Assembly (NCBI GenBank): GCA_031399065.1
Contig: JANNOM010000103.1
Coordinates: 1 to 64,000 of the forward strand
Reading direction: 5' to 3'
DNA length: 64,000 nucleotides
Origin: JADCRZ01 sp031399065
Lineage (GTDB): Bacteria; Bacteroidota; Bacteroidia; Chitinophagales; Chitinophagaceae
Below the pieces are notes generated by a model. The model saw only the letters and a list, made by a program, of their open reading frames with translations, made no database searches and had not been told where the DNA came from. Positions 25,272 through 35,431 of this stretch are shown in pieces. Each line of letters begins with the position of its first letter. Position 1 is the first letter of the stretch. A program made the translations under genes and the position numbers.

Positions 25272-28026
25272 ACGAACGGGTTCTGTTAATCTTGAGATCT
25301 CTTAATATAGCGGATTTGGGACTGATGGTGATATTGAACGAGCGGTAAGGACCCACCGGCGTAACGTTGATACCCATCTGCCAGCAGTGCATCTCCCGGC
25401 TGAGGTTCATGGTAAGTGTCTGGATGCCGCTGCCGCGGAAATCGTAATATGTATTTAAACCCACTTTCCATTTGGGACTGAGATTAAAATCACCGCTCAG
25501 GTTTATGCTGGAATTAATAACGCTTTCAAAGCCGCTGTAATCAGCTTTCCGCACACTGCTATAATTAAGCGAATAAGACAGGTTTACTGACCAGGGTATA
25601 TTAAAATCGGTAAATTCACTGGGGTTATTACGAATATAATCCAATTCATTCTGCTGTTGTGCAAGCGTTAATGGAATACCGTCATTTTCGTTTTGCTGAT
25701 CGGTAACCGATGGTTTACTCTCATCTTTTTTCTTACTCTGGAAGGAAGTGGAAATGGCTATGCTTCCGTTGGTGATCCTTCCGAAGCTGAATTTATCACC
25801 TGACCATGCATATTTATTGATACTTAATCCCCTTTCATCCGTTTGGTAGGGATCGAGTACGGCGTTTGCCGTGATGTTTACTTTTTCAAATAAGGTACTT
25901 CGGGCATAAAGGCTGAACACATCCAGCTTCAAAGAATCGCGTAAGAAGTTGTACCCCCCGTTGATCCCGAACCCATCCAGCAGTTTGATCTTCCTGTCTG
26001 CGGCTTCCGCCGTGTCCGATTTGGAACGGGCTTTCATTTCGAGGTTATTATCCAGGCTAAAGGTAATACCCCCGAATTCCCCTTCGCCAAACGCTCCGAA
26101 AATATTGCCGTCAAATCGGGAAAACCGCTCTTCGCGGAAGTTATCGGAGGTATCTGTTCTGATGGAGTAATAATCCTTTTTGGCAAAATCAGGTTTGTAT
26201 GTAATTGCCACGGAAGGCCGTATTACGTGCCTGATCGCTTTGATTTTTTTTGTCTCACCAAAATTGTAAATACCAAAAATGGCAGAACTTAACGATAGAC
26301 TGAACGACATATCCCTGGCGGTGTAAAAGCCTTTATTTATAACCGTATCCACCTTCTTTGCCGTATCGTTCCAGGTACGCTTAAATTCCCTTGAAAACCA
26401 TCTCTCCTGGTAGCTTATACCCGGGGCTATTTGCAGGGGACCCAATTGCGGAAGGGCCAGCGTAATAGGTATACTATGCTGGGCACCCCACCGGAAGGTA
26501 TCTACCAGCCGCTTAAGCGTCAGAAGCGAATCGTAAAAGGAAGCCTGGCTCGCGACGTTAGATGTAAGTCCTATGCCCAGCTTCTGAAACCATTTGGGTT
26601 CTCCCACCAGTTCCTTCGGTTGAAGGGGGTAAAAGTTGGCAACGTTAAAAGCGATCGTGGGTAGGTCCAGGCTTACCAGGCGGGTATTGTTATTCTGATT
26701 ATGATTGGCACTTGCCGACAGGTTATACTTGTTCTCCCAGTTTTTGGTATAGGTGATGGAGGAACTTAACTGGTTCTGGAAATTGATGGTCGGATTATTG
26801 GCTACATATTGATTAAACTGAGTTGAACCCGCATTCACATTGGCGGAAAAAGAAGTGCCGGGACGGGCTTTACTATCAACTGAATGCCCCCAGGTTATAT
26901 TAAAAGTCCGCGTGGAAGCAAACTCTTTGGGACCGAAATCGCTAAGAAAACGGGTATTCTGGAAAGCCAGACCAAACTGGCCCGCATATCGGTATCGCTT
27001 TCGGTAGGTAGGCGTGAGATTGAGCCGATAGCCGCCGTAGGAGTAGATATCCGTGCGCAGCGTAACATCAAAATTATCATTTAGCACTTTATAATAACCC
27101 AATCCTTCCAGCCCGAGTCCGAACTGCTCATTGGTGGTGAAAGAAGGTGCCAGCAGCCCGGAATGCCGTCCCTGGCTCATAGGAAAAAAGCCAAATGGCA
27201 GGTAAATGGGGACGGGTACTCCCTCAAATTCAGGATGCACCGGTCCTGTGATGGCAAACTGCTTATTGATCAGTTTCATCTTATTGGTCTGAAAAGAGAA
27301 GTGAGGGGTATCCAGGTTACAGGTGGTGAAGCGCCCCCGATAGGCATAAAAAGAATTATCCGATACCTTCTTGATCTTTTCACCGTATACAAATATCTCT
27401 CCCTGATTGGTATACGTGCTCCGGGTGATGCCTTTGCGGGTCTCGATATTATACAGCACAGAGTCCATCTGCATCTTGGTATCGTTCTGCACGAATACAG
27501 GCTGCCCTATCATTCGGCCCGCTGAGTCTAATCCGAAAGTGGCTATTACGAGTTTTTTCGGCTGATCCAGTTCTATCTTATAGGCTTTAATATCCAGATC
27601 GGTATACTTAGTGGAAGCTTCATTGTACAAAATGATGCGTTTGGTTGGCACGTCCAGCACCATCGAATCGAGTGCCGCATAAGTAACAGGGGCATCCAGC
27701 GAATCTTTAGACACTTTGAGTGCCACAGTATCCGTCTGCCGAACATTGCCCGAATCACGCCGGGGTATGGTGTCGTTAATGTTCCCAAGGCTGTCGCGTG
27801 TCGCCGCAATGCTGTCTTTGCGTACAGGAGCAGTATCATTAGCATTCAATATTGAAATACTGTCTTTATTTATAGGAGAATTGGTACGCTGTGTGGGTTT
27901 GCCTGAACGACCGCGGTAAGAAGAGCGGCAGGATAAATTGTTAAAACTGATAGACGTTACTACGATGAGCAGCATAAACAACTGCAGAATATTTCTTTTT
28001 GAGCTAACTTTGCGTCCGTTGTTCAT
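25255..28026 (-). CDS. lptD: LPS-assembly protein LptD-like
   Basis: Outer-membrane translocon that places LPS in the outer leaflet. The 923-aa protein has an N-terminal signal (ends LSCRSSY, possibly lipidated), a low-complexity Asp/Ser/Thr-rich linker (about 40-105), an OstA/LptA-like jelly-roll domain (about 110-240, LDIKAYKIELDQPKKLVI, TNQGEIFVYGEKIKKV), and a large beta-barrel with the conserved PVPIYLPFGFFPMSQGRHSG. Bacteroidota LptD proteins are usually annotated as 'putative LPS assembly protein LptD'. It is divergent from the amidase-MCE-OstA genes, which include a second OstA-domain protein, so the region forms an envelope-biogenesis block. Confidence 0.85.
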   Translation of the reverse strand: MNNGRKVSSKRNILQLFMLLIVVTSISFNNLSCRSSYRGRSGKPTQRTNSPINKDSISILNANDTAPVRKDSIAATRDSLGNINDTIPRRDSGNVRQTDTVALKVSKDSLDAPVTYAALDSMVLDVPTKRIILYNEASTKYTDLDIKAYKIELDQPKKLVIATFGLDSAGRMIGQPVFVQNDTKMQMDSVLYNIETRKGITRSTYTNQGEIFVYGEKIKKVSDNSFYAYRGRFTTCNLDTPHFSFQTNKMKLINKQFAITGPVHPEFEGVPVPIYLPFGFFPMSQGRHSGLLAPSFTTNEQFGLGLEGLGYYKVLNDNFDVTLRTDIYSYGGYRLNLTPTYRKRYRYAGQFGLAFQNTRFLSDFGPKEFASTRTFNITWGHSVDSKARPGTSFSANVNAGSTQFNQYVANNPTINFQNQLSSSITYTKNWENKYNLSASANHNQNNNTRLVSLDLPTIAFNVANFYPLQPKELVGEPKWFQKLGIGLTSNVASQASFYDSLLTLKRLVDTFRWGAQHSIPITLALPQLGPLQIAPGISYQERWFSREFKRTWNDTAKKVDTVINKGFYTARDMSFSLSLSSAIFGIYNFGETKKIKAIRHVIRPSVAITYKPDFAKKDYYSIRTDTSDNFREERFSRFDGNIFGAFGEGEFGGITFSLDNNLEMKARSKSDTAEAADRKIKLLDGFGINGGYNFLRDSLKLDVFSLYARSTLFEKVNITANAVLDPYQTDERGLSINKYAWSGDKFSFGRITNGSIAISTSFQSKKKDESKPSVTDQQNENDGIPLTLAQQQNELDYIRNNPSEFTDFNIPWSVNLSYSLNYSSVRKADYSGFESVINSSINLSGDFNLSPKWKVGLNTYYDFRGSGIQTLTMNLSREMHCWQMGINVTPVGPYRSFNITISPKSAILRDLKINRTRSFNSTL

Positions 28027-28149
28027 ACTGTTTTTTGATCCCGCAACAGAGATTTATAAGATATTATAATAACTATGTATAAATCTCCGTTCTGCCATAA
28101 AAGACCGGGGATTCCCGGTAATCGGTTATAAAGATCCTGTTAATCTGGG

Positions 28150-28157
28150 CAAAAATA
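28150..28157 (-). promoter_or_regulatory. Candidate -7 box (TATTTTTG) for lptD
   Basis: Perfect TAnnTTTG on the minus strand, implying a leader of roughly 115-120 nt before the lptD ATG. A TAACTTTG box on the plus strand at 28005-28012, inside the lptD start, could serve the amidase gene with a long leader. Confidence 0.4.
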
Positions 28158-28215
28158 GCAATTCGATCCTTAAGAAGATGTGAAGATTGTGTGCCCTGTT
28201 AAACATTTTTTAATT

Positions 28216-29160
28216 ATGATGAAGAAACTCCCGGTATTTTTCTTTTTATCCATTGCCTGCTTTTCCTTTATATCTATTACCCCTTCACCGGCACCCGAGC
28301 CCAGAATGCTGCGCACCCTGGTAATAGACCCGGGACATGGCGGCGTAGACCCGGGAGCAAAAGGAACGATGTCTACCGAATCCAAAGTGGCACTCGAAGT
28401 AGGCCTTAAACTGGGTAAAGCCATCGAAGAGGAGTTTCCTGATCTGAAAATAATTTATACCCGCACTACCAACGCGCTTCCGGGTAACCTGGGTAACGCC
28501 CGGGATGCCAACCGTCGCCGCGCCGATATGGCTAACCAGTCGAGAGGTGATTTATTTATAAGCATACACTGTAACTCCGCAGGAGTAAAAGCCGGTGGAT
28601 GGTATGCCAAAAGAGTGAAAGGGTACACGTCCAAAACAGTAACTACGGGTAAAGGAAAAAAAAGAAAGAAAAAGAAGGTAAGCGTACCTGTATATGAAAC
28701 ATACTATGTAGAGAATAAAGCGAAAGGTACTGAAACCTATATATGGGCATCCGACAGAAGCGAAAGTAAAAGTGAATACATCAACGCAGAAGAGGGAGGT
28801 GAAAATATAGAAGACTCGGCCAATATTCTTGACCTCAACTCACCGGAAGCCAGGATCAGGCAACAACTTTATACCAAATTATATTTCAGGAACAGCTATA
28901 CGCTTGCTTCTTTTATAGAGGACGAATTTATCCGTGCGGGCAGGGCCAGCAGAGGCGTTAAACAACGCAACAATAAAGGCATTTGGGTGCTGCAGGCAAC
29001 CGGCATGCCCAGCGTTCTGGTTGAATTGGGGTATATCAGCAACAAAGAAGAGGAACAATATTTGAATAGCCCTGACGGGCAGACGGAGATGGTGGAAAAT
29101 ATACTCGGGGCTTTCAGAAAATATAAAAAACAGGTGGAGACTTCACCTAAAGCCAAGTAA
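28216..29160 (+). CDS. N-acetylmuramoyl-L-alanine amidase (Amidase_3)
   Basis: Zinc amidase cleaving the stem peptide from peptidoglycan, exported to the periplasm. I choose the ATG at 28216 (314 aa), which begins the signal peptide MMKKLPVFFFLSIACFSF; upstream in-frame residues are not signal-like. Motifs: VIDPGHGGVDPGAKG (first zinc His), the zinc Glu in TESKVALEVGLKLG, ISIHCNSAG (zinc His), and the catalytic Glu in VLVELGYISN. A basic insert (KGKKRKKKKVSV, near residue 155) sits between strands and is typical of Bacteroidota homologues. It starts the amidase-MCE-OstA-nhaA run. Confidence 0.92.
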   Translation: MMKKLPVFFFLSIACFSFISITPSPAPEPRMLRTLVIDPGHGGVDPGAKGTMSTESKVALEVGLKLGKAIEEEFPDLKIIYTRTTNALPGNLGNARDANRRRADMANQSRGDLFISIHCNSAGVKAGGWYAKRVKGYTSKTVTTGKGKKRKKKKVSVPVYETYYVENKAKGTETYIWASDRSESKSEYINAEEGGENIEDSANILDLNSPEARIRQQLYTKLYFRNSYTLASFIEDEFIRAGRASRGVKQRNNKGIWVLQATGMPSVLVELGYISNKEEEQYLNSPDGQTEMVENILGAFRKYKKQVETSPKAK

Positions 29161-29204
29161 CAGCGGGAATCAGTACATTTGCCAGATAGACAAAAATTAC
29201 CTGA

Positions 29205-30200
29205 ATGAAAATTTCTAATGAAACAAAGGTGGGCATTCTTACAGCTATTTCCATAACCTTGCTGATACTGGGCTTTAATTTTTTAAAAGGTAAAAACCTG
29301 GTAGACTCCAGCGATAAGATCTATACCGTATTTAAAAAAGTAGATGGATTAGGCGGCTCCAATGCCGTTATTATTAATGGACTGCAGGTAGGCACGGTTT
29401 ACAAAATGCAGGAAAAAAACAAAGACCTTGACAGTATAATTGTAACAATAAATCTGGACAAGGAAATTAACATTCCCAATAATTCTATTGCAGCTATCAA
29501 CAAAGACCTCCTTGGTACGGCCGTTCTAACCATCACCATGGGGAATTCGGAAACATTTATAAAGGATGGCGATACCCTGGGCACACGTATTACTCCCGGT
29601 ATGCTGGACGATGTTAAATCAAGCCTAAACCCCGCCATCAATAGCGTTACCGGTACACTAAACTCTCTGGACTCGCTTATACAGATAATAGGCACTTACT
29701 TCGATCCCTCCACGAAAGATAATTTTCAAAAGATCATCGTAAACCTGAATGCCTCGTCCCTCGCCCTGAACAAACTGCTCGACGATCAGAGTAGTTCACT
29801 CGGTAAAACGCTTAAGAACACCGAATCGGTAACCGCCAACCTTTCTGCCAATAATGCGCAGATCACTAAAACACTGTCCAATATCGAAACAGCTACCGGG
29901 AAACTGGCGAATGCTCGTATAGAAGAAACAGTGGCCAGTCTTCAATCGACCGCTAATTCCCTAAGCGACGTGATGAAAAAAGTAAACAGCACGGACGGTA
30001 CACTCGGAGCCCTGCTCAATGATAAAACGCTTTATAAAAACCTTAGCAGTACCACGTATAAGGTAAATATTTTACTGGATGATCTTCGCAGTCACCCCAA
30101 ACGATATGTAAACATTTCCGTATTCGGAAAAAAGAATTCCTCCCCTCCTTTAACAGCCCCGCTCATTGATGATACTACCAGAAAACCATCTGGGAAATGA
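29205..30200 (+). CDS. MCE/MlaD-family protein
   Basis: Membrane-anchored lipid-binding subunit of an Mla-type ABC transporter that moves lipids between membranes. The 331-aa protein has an N-terminal membrane anchor (VGILTAISITLLILGFNFLKG), one MCE domain (about 37-120, VFKKVDGLGGSNAVIINGLQ, VGTVYKM, LLGTAVLTI), then a long coiled-coil region rich in Asn/Ser/Thr. The partner MlaE and MlaF genes are not in this window. It overlaps the following OstA-like gene by four bases (ATGA), showing tight coupling. Confidence 0.9.
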   Translation: MKISNETKVGILTAISITLLILGFNFLKGKNLVDSSDKIYTVFKKVDGLGGSNAVIINGLQVGTVYKMQEKNKDLDSIIVTINLDKEINIPNNSIAAINKDLLGTAVLTITMGNSETFIKDGDTLGTRITPGMLDDVKSSLNPAINSVTGTLNSLDSLIQIIGTYFDPSTKDNFQKIIVNLNASSLALNKLLDDQSSSLGKTLKNTESVTANLSANNAQITKTLSNIETATGKLANARIEETVASLQSTANSLSDVMKKVNSTDGTLGALLNDKTLYKNLSSTTYKVNILLDDLRSHPKRYVNISVFGKKNSSPPLTAPLIDDTTRKPSGK

Positions 30201-32362
30201 GAAGGGAACAGCGTGAGAGGGTTTTGTTACGTATAAGGATAAATGTTACCCCCATTCTTATAATAATGGCCTGCTGCCTCGGCTTTTTAGGTTCTAATGC
30301 GCAATTGAAGATAAACAGGCCCGACACGACCATTACCCCTGCCACGGATACCGTTCCCCGTTTGGTAAACATCGAACAGGCTGATCGTCTCCGTTATAAA
30401 AAAGTGGATACCACCAATGAATTGCAGATAGCCGCAGGCAATGTAATCTTCAGAGATGGTAAAACCAAAGTGTACTGCGACAGTGCCGTTTATAATAAAA
30501 ATAAAAAGATCATAGAGGCTTTTGGCAACGTGCACATAATAGATTCCGATACCATACATACCTATTCCCGTTACCTCATTTACCATTCCGATACCAAGCT
30601 GGCCAACCTGGAGAAACAGGTAAAACTGACCGACGGTAAAAATATTCTTACCACCGAAAATCTCGATTACGATACCAACCTTAAAATAGGCACCTACCGC
30701 AACGGCGGAAAGATCATTAGTGAAAAGACGACCGTCACCAGTGAAGAGGCCGTTTATTATTCCGAACTAAAGGATGTATATTTCAAGAGAAACGTACAAC
30801 TGAAAGATCCATCATACGATCTTACGACGGATTCACTGCTTTATAATACCGACTCGCAGCTGGCTACTTTCATTACGGACACATACATTAAAGACACATC
30901 CGGAACCGAGGTGGTTACCAATAACGGGTTCTATAATCTTAAAACCAAAACCAGCCAGCTTACCGGCAGATCTACGGTAAAAGACAAATCACTTACCGTA
31001 ACGGGAGATGAGTTGGCGATGGACGATAAGTCGGGTATGTTCGAAGCCCGCGGCAATGCCATTATGTTCGACACGGCACAGGGTTTAACCGTTATAGCCA
31101 ATAATATTAAAGCCGACCGAGACAACAACACCTTCCTGGCAACGGAGCATCCGCTGATGATATTGGAACAGGATAATGATTCCGTTTACATTACGGCAGA
31201 CACCCTGTTTTCAGGGATAATGAAAGACGATACCATTGTTCAGAAAAACACCGTGAACCCGAAGGGCATTAACGTTAACGGGCGGGATAGTCTTAAGCGT
31301 GATTCAACGCCCGTTTCTACCGATGCATTGCTGGCCCAAAAGCAGAAGCTTTTTCAAACCGATACACTGGCGAAAAAGGAAATGCTTTCCCAAACAGACA
31401 CTTCATTAATACCGAATTCTTTCCAAAACGATACCTTACTTGCGCAAAAAGAAATACCCTCCCAAACAGACATGTTACTCACGCGAAAGTTAATACCTTT
31501 TCAAACCGATACTTCGCAAAAGGCAATACCCTCCAAAACAGATACCTTACAGGCGCGGACGCTAATTCCCTTTAAAACAGATACTTCACTGGCGCAAAAG
31601 ACAGTGCCGCTCCAAAAGAATATTTTACTGGCAAGTAATGGAACGCCTGTAAAACAGGATACACTATCAGCCAGAACGGCCGCTGTCAGTAAAAAGGATT
31701 CCACCAACAGGAATCGTTTTTTCCAGGGCTTTCACCGGGTACGAATTTTTTCCGATTCTCTGCAGGCAGTAAGTGACAGCCTGTTTTATTCCGGCCGCGA
31801 TTCCACCTTCCGGCTGTTTACCAATCCCGTTTTATGGGCTAATAAAAGCCAGGTAACCGGAGACACTATTTATCTTTACACTAAAAATAAAAAGCCCGAA
31901 CGCCTCAAGGTATTCGAGAATGCCATGATGATCAATCTTGCCGGGAACGGGCTCTATAACCAGCTTAGAGGCACTACGATCGATGCTTTTTTTAGAAACG
32001 GGGATATCGACTTTGTAGCATCGGAAGGTTCTCCGGCAGAAAGCGTTTATTATGTACAGGACGAAGACAGTGCCTTTGTAGGCATGAACACTGCCACTGC
32101 ACGAAATATAGATATGTATTTCCTGGCAAAGGAATTAAACCGGGTTGTATATAAAAAAGAAGTGGCTGGCACTACGTATCCCATTCTACAGGTACCTGAA
32201 GATAAAAAAACACTTAAGAACTTTAAATGGCAGGAGAACAGAAGACCGAAGACCAAGTTCGAACTGTTTGAAGATATGGAAGAATCCGTACCAGCGCCCA
32301 CCCCAGTTTCCGGGGCTATGGAAGAATTGACCATCAGGAGTGCGTTACCCGTAAAACAATAA
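30197..32362 (+). CDS. OstA/LptA-like domain protein with an internal degenerate repeat
   Basis: A 721-aa exported protein related to LptA, which carries LPS across the periplasm. Signal segment at about 12-33 (IIMACCLGFLGSNAQ). The jelly-roll OstA domains run from about 60 to 350 (VIFRDGKTKVYCDSAVYN, VTGDELAMDDKSGMFEARGN) and resume at about 510-640 (VRIFSDSLQAVSDSLFYSG). Between them (residues about 375-500) lies a Gln/Thr/Asp/Lys-rich degenerate tandem repeat built on FQTDT units. Position between MCE and opposite lptD supports a role in outer-membrane LPS traffic. The start codon overlaps the MCE stop. Confidence 0.82.
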   Translation: MRREQRERVLLRIRINVTPILIIMACCLGFLGSNAQLKINRPDTTITPATDTVPRLVNIEQADRLRYKKVDTTNELQIAAGNVIFRDGKTKVYCDSAVYNKNKKIIEAFGNVHIIDSDTIHTYSRYLIYHSDTKLANLEKQVKLTDGKNILTTENLDYDTNLKIGTYRNGGKIISEKTTVTSEEAVYYSELKDVYFKRNVQLKDPSYDLTTDSLLYNTDSQLATFITDTYIKDTSGTEVVTNNGFYNLKTKTSQLTGRSTVKDKSLTVTGDELAMDDKSGMFEARGNAIMFDTAQGLTVIANNIKADRDNNTFLATEHPLMILEQDNDSVYITADTLFSGIMKDDTIVQKNTVNPKGINVNGRDSLKRDSTPVSTDALLAQKQKLFQTDTLAKKEMLSQTDTSLIPNSFQNDTLLAQKEIPSQTDMLLTRKLIPFQTDTSQKAIPSKTDTLQARTLIPFKTDTSLAQKTVPLQKNILLASNGTPVKQDTLSARTAAVSKKDSTNRNRFFQGFHRVRIFSDSLQAVSDSLFYSGRDSTFRLFTNPVLWANKSQVTGDTIYLYTKNKKPERLKVFENAMMINLAGNGLYNQLRGTTIDAFFRNGDIDFVASEGSPAESVYYVQDEDSAFVGMNTATARNIDMYFLAKELNRVVYKKEVAGTTYPILQVPEDKKTLKNFKWQENRRPKTKFELFEDMEESVPAPTPVSGAMEELTIRSALPVKQ
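31326..31700 (+). repeat. Degenerate in-frame minisatellite inside the OstA-like gene
   Basis: About ten units of 10-14 codons with consensus LLAQK-x-IPFQTDTS, e.g. LLAQKQKLFQTDT, LLAQKEIPSQTDM, LLTRKLIPFQTDTS, LQARTLIPFKTDTS. The DNA units are diverged but alike (CAAACAGAC / CAAACCGAT / AAAACAGAT). It encodes a polar, probably disordered linker between two jelly-roll segments. Confidence 0.75.
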
Positions 32363-32364
32363 GT

Positions 32365-33564
32365 ATGGGAACCGTTAAAAAAGTAATCAGGAAAGTGGTG
32401 CTTAACCCTTTACGGGAATTTATACAGGATAGCAGGGCTGTAGGCATCACACTGCTGATCTGTACATTCATATCCCTTATATTTTCCAATACAACTAAAG
32501 GATTGGATTACATTGGGTTCTGGAATACCAGCTTTCATTTTCCTGTATGGCTGCACCTGCCCCACTCGATCTTACACTGGATCAACGATGTTTTTATGGT
32601 CGTCTTTTTTTTCCTGGTAGGCATGGAGATCAAGCGCGAATTGCTGAGGGGAGAGCTTTCTTCATTCAAAAAAGCAGTACTGCCTCTGTCAGCGGCTATT
32701 GGCGGAATGCTGGTACCTGCCTGCATATATATACTATTTAACGCCGGTACGGAATACCAGCATGGATGGGGAGTACCTATGGCTACTGATATCGCTTTTT
32801 CTCTGGGAGTAGCGTCTTTATTGGGTTCCCGGGTACCCGTATCATTAAAGATATTTTTAATGGCCCTTGCTATCATAGACGACCTGGGTGCCATCCTGGT
32901 GATTGCCCTTTTTTATGGCGAAGCGATCAGCTGGCTGTATCTTGGCCTGGCGGCGGCCGTCTGCCTTATCGCCTTACTGCTTTATTATACACGAAAAATG
33001 ACCGGCTGGATGCTGGTGTTAGCGGGTATCCTTTTATGGTATTTTATATTTAATTCCGGTATTCATGCTACCATCGCCGGCGTATTACTCGCTTTATTTG
33101 TTCCTCTGAATAAACTAGAAATATACGAACACCGGTTACACGACGCGGTTAATTTCATCGTGTTGCCCATTTTTGCTCTCGCAAATACCGCTATCCTCGT
33201 TCCAGGAAACCTGGGAGATGCCCTTACTACCCCGCTGAGCTGGGGAGTAATGCTGGGACTTCTAATAGGAAAGCCGTTAGGCATAACCCTGTTCTCCTGG
33301 ATAGTTGTAAAAATGAAATGGGGAGATCAGCCGGCCGGAAGCAACTGGTTGCAGTTGACCGGCATCGGTATATTGGCAGGTATCGGTTTTACCATGTCCA
33401 TATTCATCACCATGCTTGCCTTCTCCGATATGCTCCATCAGGATATTTCAAAAATTGCCATCCTGCTGGCGTCACTGGTGGCCGTATTGGCAGGGTCGCT
33501 GGTACTTTATGTTTCATCACCGGCCAAGGTATCCCGCATTCATACACAAAAATTAAATAAATGA
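32365..33564 (+). CDS. nhaA: Na+/H+ antiporter NhaA
   Basis: Inner-membrane antiporter exporting Na+ in exchange for protons. The 399-aa protein has about twelve hydrophobic segments and the family motifs, including FFFLVGMEIKRELLRGELSS, GWGVPMATDIAFSLGV and LAIIDDLGAILVIALFYG, where D172-D173 correspond to the ion-binding aspartates. Length is normal. It starts two bases after the OstA-like stop and overlaps the next gene by four bases, so it is cotranscribed with envelope genes, perhaps only by chance of operon structure. Confidence 0.95.
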   Translation: MGTVKKVIRKVVLNPLREFIQDSRAVGITLLICTFISLIFSNTTKGLDYIGFWNTSFHFPVWLHLPHSILHWINDVFMVVFFFLVGMEIKRELLRGELSSFKKAVLPLSAAIGGMLVPACIYILFNAGTEYQHGWGVPMATDIAFSLGVASLLGSRVPVSLKIFLMALAIIDDLGAILVIALFYGEAISWLYLGLAAAVCLIALLLYYTRKMTGWMLVLAGILLWYFIFNSGIHATIAGVLLALFVPLNKLEIYEHRLHDAVNFIVLPIFALANTAILVPGNLGDALTTPLSWGVMLGLLIGKPLGITLFSWIVVKMKWGDQPAGSNWLQLTGIGILAGIGFTMSIFITMLAFSDMLHQDISKIAILLASLVAVLAGSLVLYVSSPAKVSRIHTQKLNK

Positions 33565-34010
33565 TCAAGAAAACCCTGGCAGCATTATTACTATTAATGA
33601 CGGGTACAGGTACCCGTTTAATAGCCCAGGATTATAAGTTCGGTGTTGGCCTGCGCTTAAGCAACGACGCCCCCTCTATTAGTAACTCGGTTACGGCAAG
33701 ATACCGGATGGATGAAAACCAGGCACTGGAAGGAATGATTTCTTTCGGAAGCCGGTTTGGTGTGGGGGTTCTCTATGAAAACTTCCGGCCACTGGGCTCC
33801 GGTTTTAAATGGTTTTATGGTGGCGGTGCCTATATCGGCTTCCAGGGTGGAGATGCTTATTTAGGACCCACCGGTATCATTGGCCTCGATTATAAATTTA
33901 CGGAAGCACCTATTAATATTTCGCTGGACTGGAAGCCGGAACTGGACGTAATTCCTAAAGTAAATCTTATACCCGATGCTTTTGGTCTTTCTATCCGATA
34001 TGCTTTTTAA
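33561..34010 (+). CDS. Small predicted outer-membrane barrel protein
   Basis: A 149-aa exported protein with a signal peptide ending RLIAQ, eight likely beta-strands (YKFGVGLRLS, LEGMISFGSRFGVGVLYENF, FKWFYGGGAYIGF) and the aromatic C-terminus LSIRYAF. It resembles small eight-stranded OmpW/DUF3575-type barrels of Bacteroidota. The ATG overlaps the nhaA stop (ATGA). Function unknown. Confidence 0.75.
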   Translation: MIKKTLAALLLLMTGTGTRLIAQDYKFGVGLRLSNDAPSISNSVTARYRMDENQALEGMISFGSRFGVGVLYENFRPLGSGFKWFYGGGAYIGFQGGDAYLGPTGIIGLDYKFTEAPINISLDWKPELDVIPKVNLIPDAFGLSIRYAF

Positions 34011-34019
34011 TACAAGAAA

Positions 34020-35258
34020 TTAATGAAAGAAAAGATAAGCGATACAGATGGCCGTTACGATGCCTACGAGGTCGGCCAGTAACATAACAGGAATCGCATA
34101 CCTTGTATTCTTTACGGAAACCGCCCCGAAGTATACCGCTATTACGTAAAAAGTGGTATCGCTTGTTCCCTGGAAAATACTGGATAACCGGCCGGTAAAA
34201 GAATCTGCCCCGTCACGTATCATCGTTTCCACCATCATACCCCTGGCCCCGCTGCCACTAAGCGGTTTCATAAGGGCCGTCGGAAGTGCAGGCACGAAAT
34301 CCGTATTTAAACCCAACGCTGCAAACAGCAACGTAAAGGATTGAATGATATAATCGAACACCCCGGAATTGCGCAGCACGCTGATAGCTATCAGCATCCC
34401 GATAAGATATGGTATAATGCGGATGGCTATCTCGAATCCTCCCTTGGCACCTTCTACGAAAGCTTCAAAAACATTTACCCGTTTCCATAAAGCCCCCAGC
34501 AGGAACACCAGGAAAAAAAGCAGGATCAGCCCGTTGCTTAACAGGTTGCTGAATTGCTGCAGGTTCTGCTGGTCGAGAGAGGTAAGATACCATACCAGGG
34601 CACCTATTATTACGGAAAGCCCCGCTATCCACCCAAGCAGCACCGGGTGCAGCAGGTTGATACGTTGCCTCACCGATACGGCGATCATGGCGGTAATAGT
34701 GGCTACGAACGTAACGATCATGCAGGGAACAAAGATATCGGTAGGGTTGGCAGCAGGTACTTTTAAAGAGGCCCTGGTAGCGATGATGGTGATGGGAATA
34801 ATAGTTAAACCCGCCGCGTGCAAAGCCAGGAACATGATCTGGGAATTACTCGCACGATCCTTATCGGTATTCAGCTCCTGCAGACTTTCCATTGCCTTGA
34901 TGCCGAATGGAGTGGCGGCGTTATCGAGCCCGAGCAGGTTAGCTGAAAAATTCATCATCATATGACCCACGGCCGGGTGACTCCTGGGTACTTCAGGGAA
35001 TAACCGGGAAAAGAAGGGAGAAACGATGCGCGACAGGAAATTGATAGCACCTGCTTTTTCCCCGATCTTCATAAACCCGAGAAACAACGACATTACACCC
35101 ACCAGCTTAAGAGATATATCAAAACCATCGTTGGCAGATTTAAAAATGCCGTCCACCAGTATCTTAAAAATTTCCTGATCGCCCATAATGGCCCATTTGA
35201 TAAAAGCTATCACAAAAGCCACCAGGAAAAAAGCCATCCAGATATAACTCAATACCAT
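34020..35258 (-). CDS. Nucleoside-recognition (Gate) domain membrane protein, SpmA-SpmB-like fusion
   Basis: A 412-aa inner-membrane protein in which two Gate (nucleoside recognition) domains are fused: an SpmA-like half (about 1-200, VGVMSLFLGFMKIGEKAGAI, NLLGLDNAATPFGIKAM) and an SpmB-like half (about 230-412, LMKPLSGSGARGMMVETM, GTSDTTFYVIAVYFGAV). In spore formers SpmA and SpmB are separate and linked to spore core dehydration; in non-spore-forming Bacteroidota the role of the fusion is unknown, likely transport. Its start is followed by a 250-base spacer with no gene. Confidence 0.85.
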   Translation of the reverse strand: MVLSYIWMAFFLVAFVIAFIKWAIMGDQEIFKILVDGIFKSANDGFDISLKLVGVMSLFLGFMKIGEKAGAINFLSRIVSPFFSRLFPEVPRSHPAVGHMMMNFSANLLGLDNAATPFGIKAMESLQELNTDKDRASNSQIMFLALHAAGLTIIPITIIATRASLKVPAANPTDIFVPCMIVTFVATITAMIAVSVRQRINLLHPVLLGWIAGLSVIIGALVWYLTSLDQQNLQQFSNLLSNGLILLFFLVFLLGALWKRVNVFEAFVEGAKGGFEIAIRIIPYLIGMLIAISVLRNSGVFDYIIQSFTLLFAALGLNTDFVPALPTALMKPLSGSGARGMMVETMIRDGADSFTGRLSSIFQGTSDTTFYVIAVYFGAVSVKNTRYAIPVMLLADLVGIVTAICIAYLFFH

Positions 35259-35431
35259 AAGAAACTGATTTTATTAGGTATGCTTACGGGAACGTTTGGT
35301 AAATACAGGAATTTGTAAATATAAGAAGAGGGTTGATATGTTGTTGCGCGGGGGAAAGTTAGGGGCATAAAAAAGGGGGAAAGTAGAAACAGCCCCCCGA
35401 TGGTTATTAACCATTAAACCTTATCCTATGA

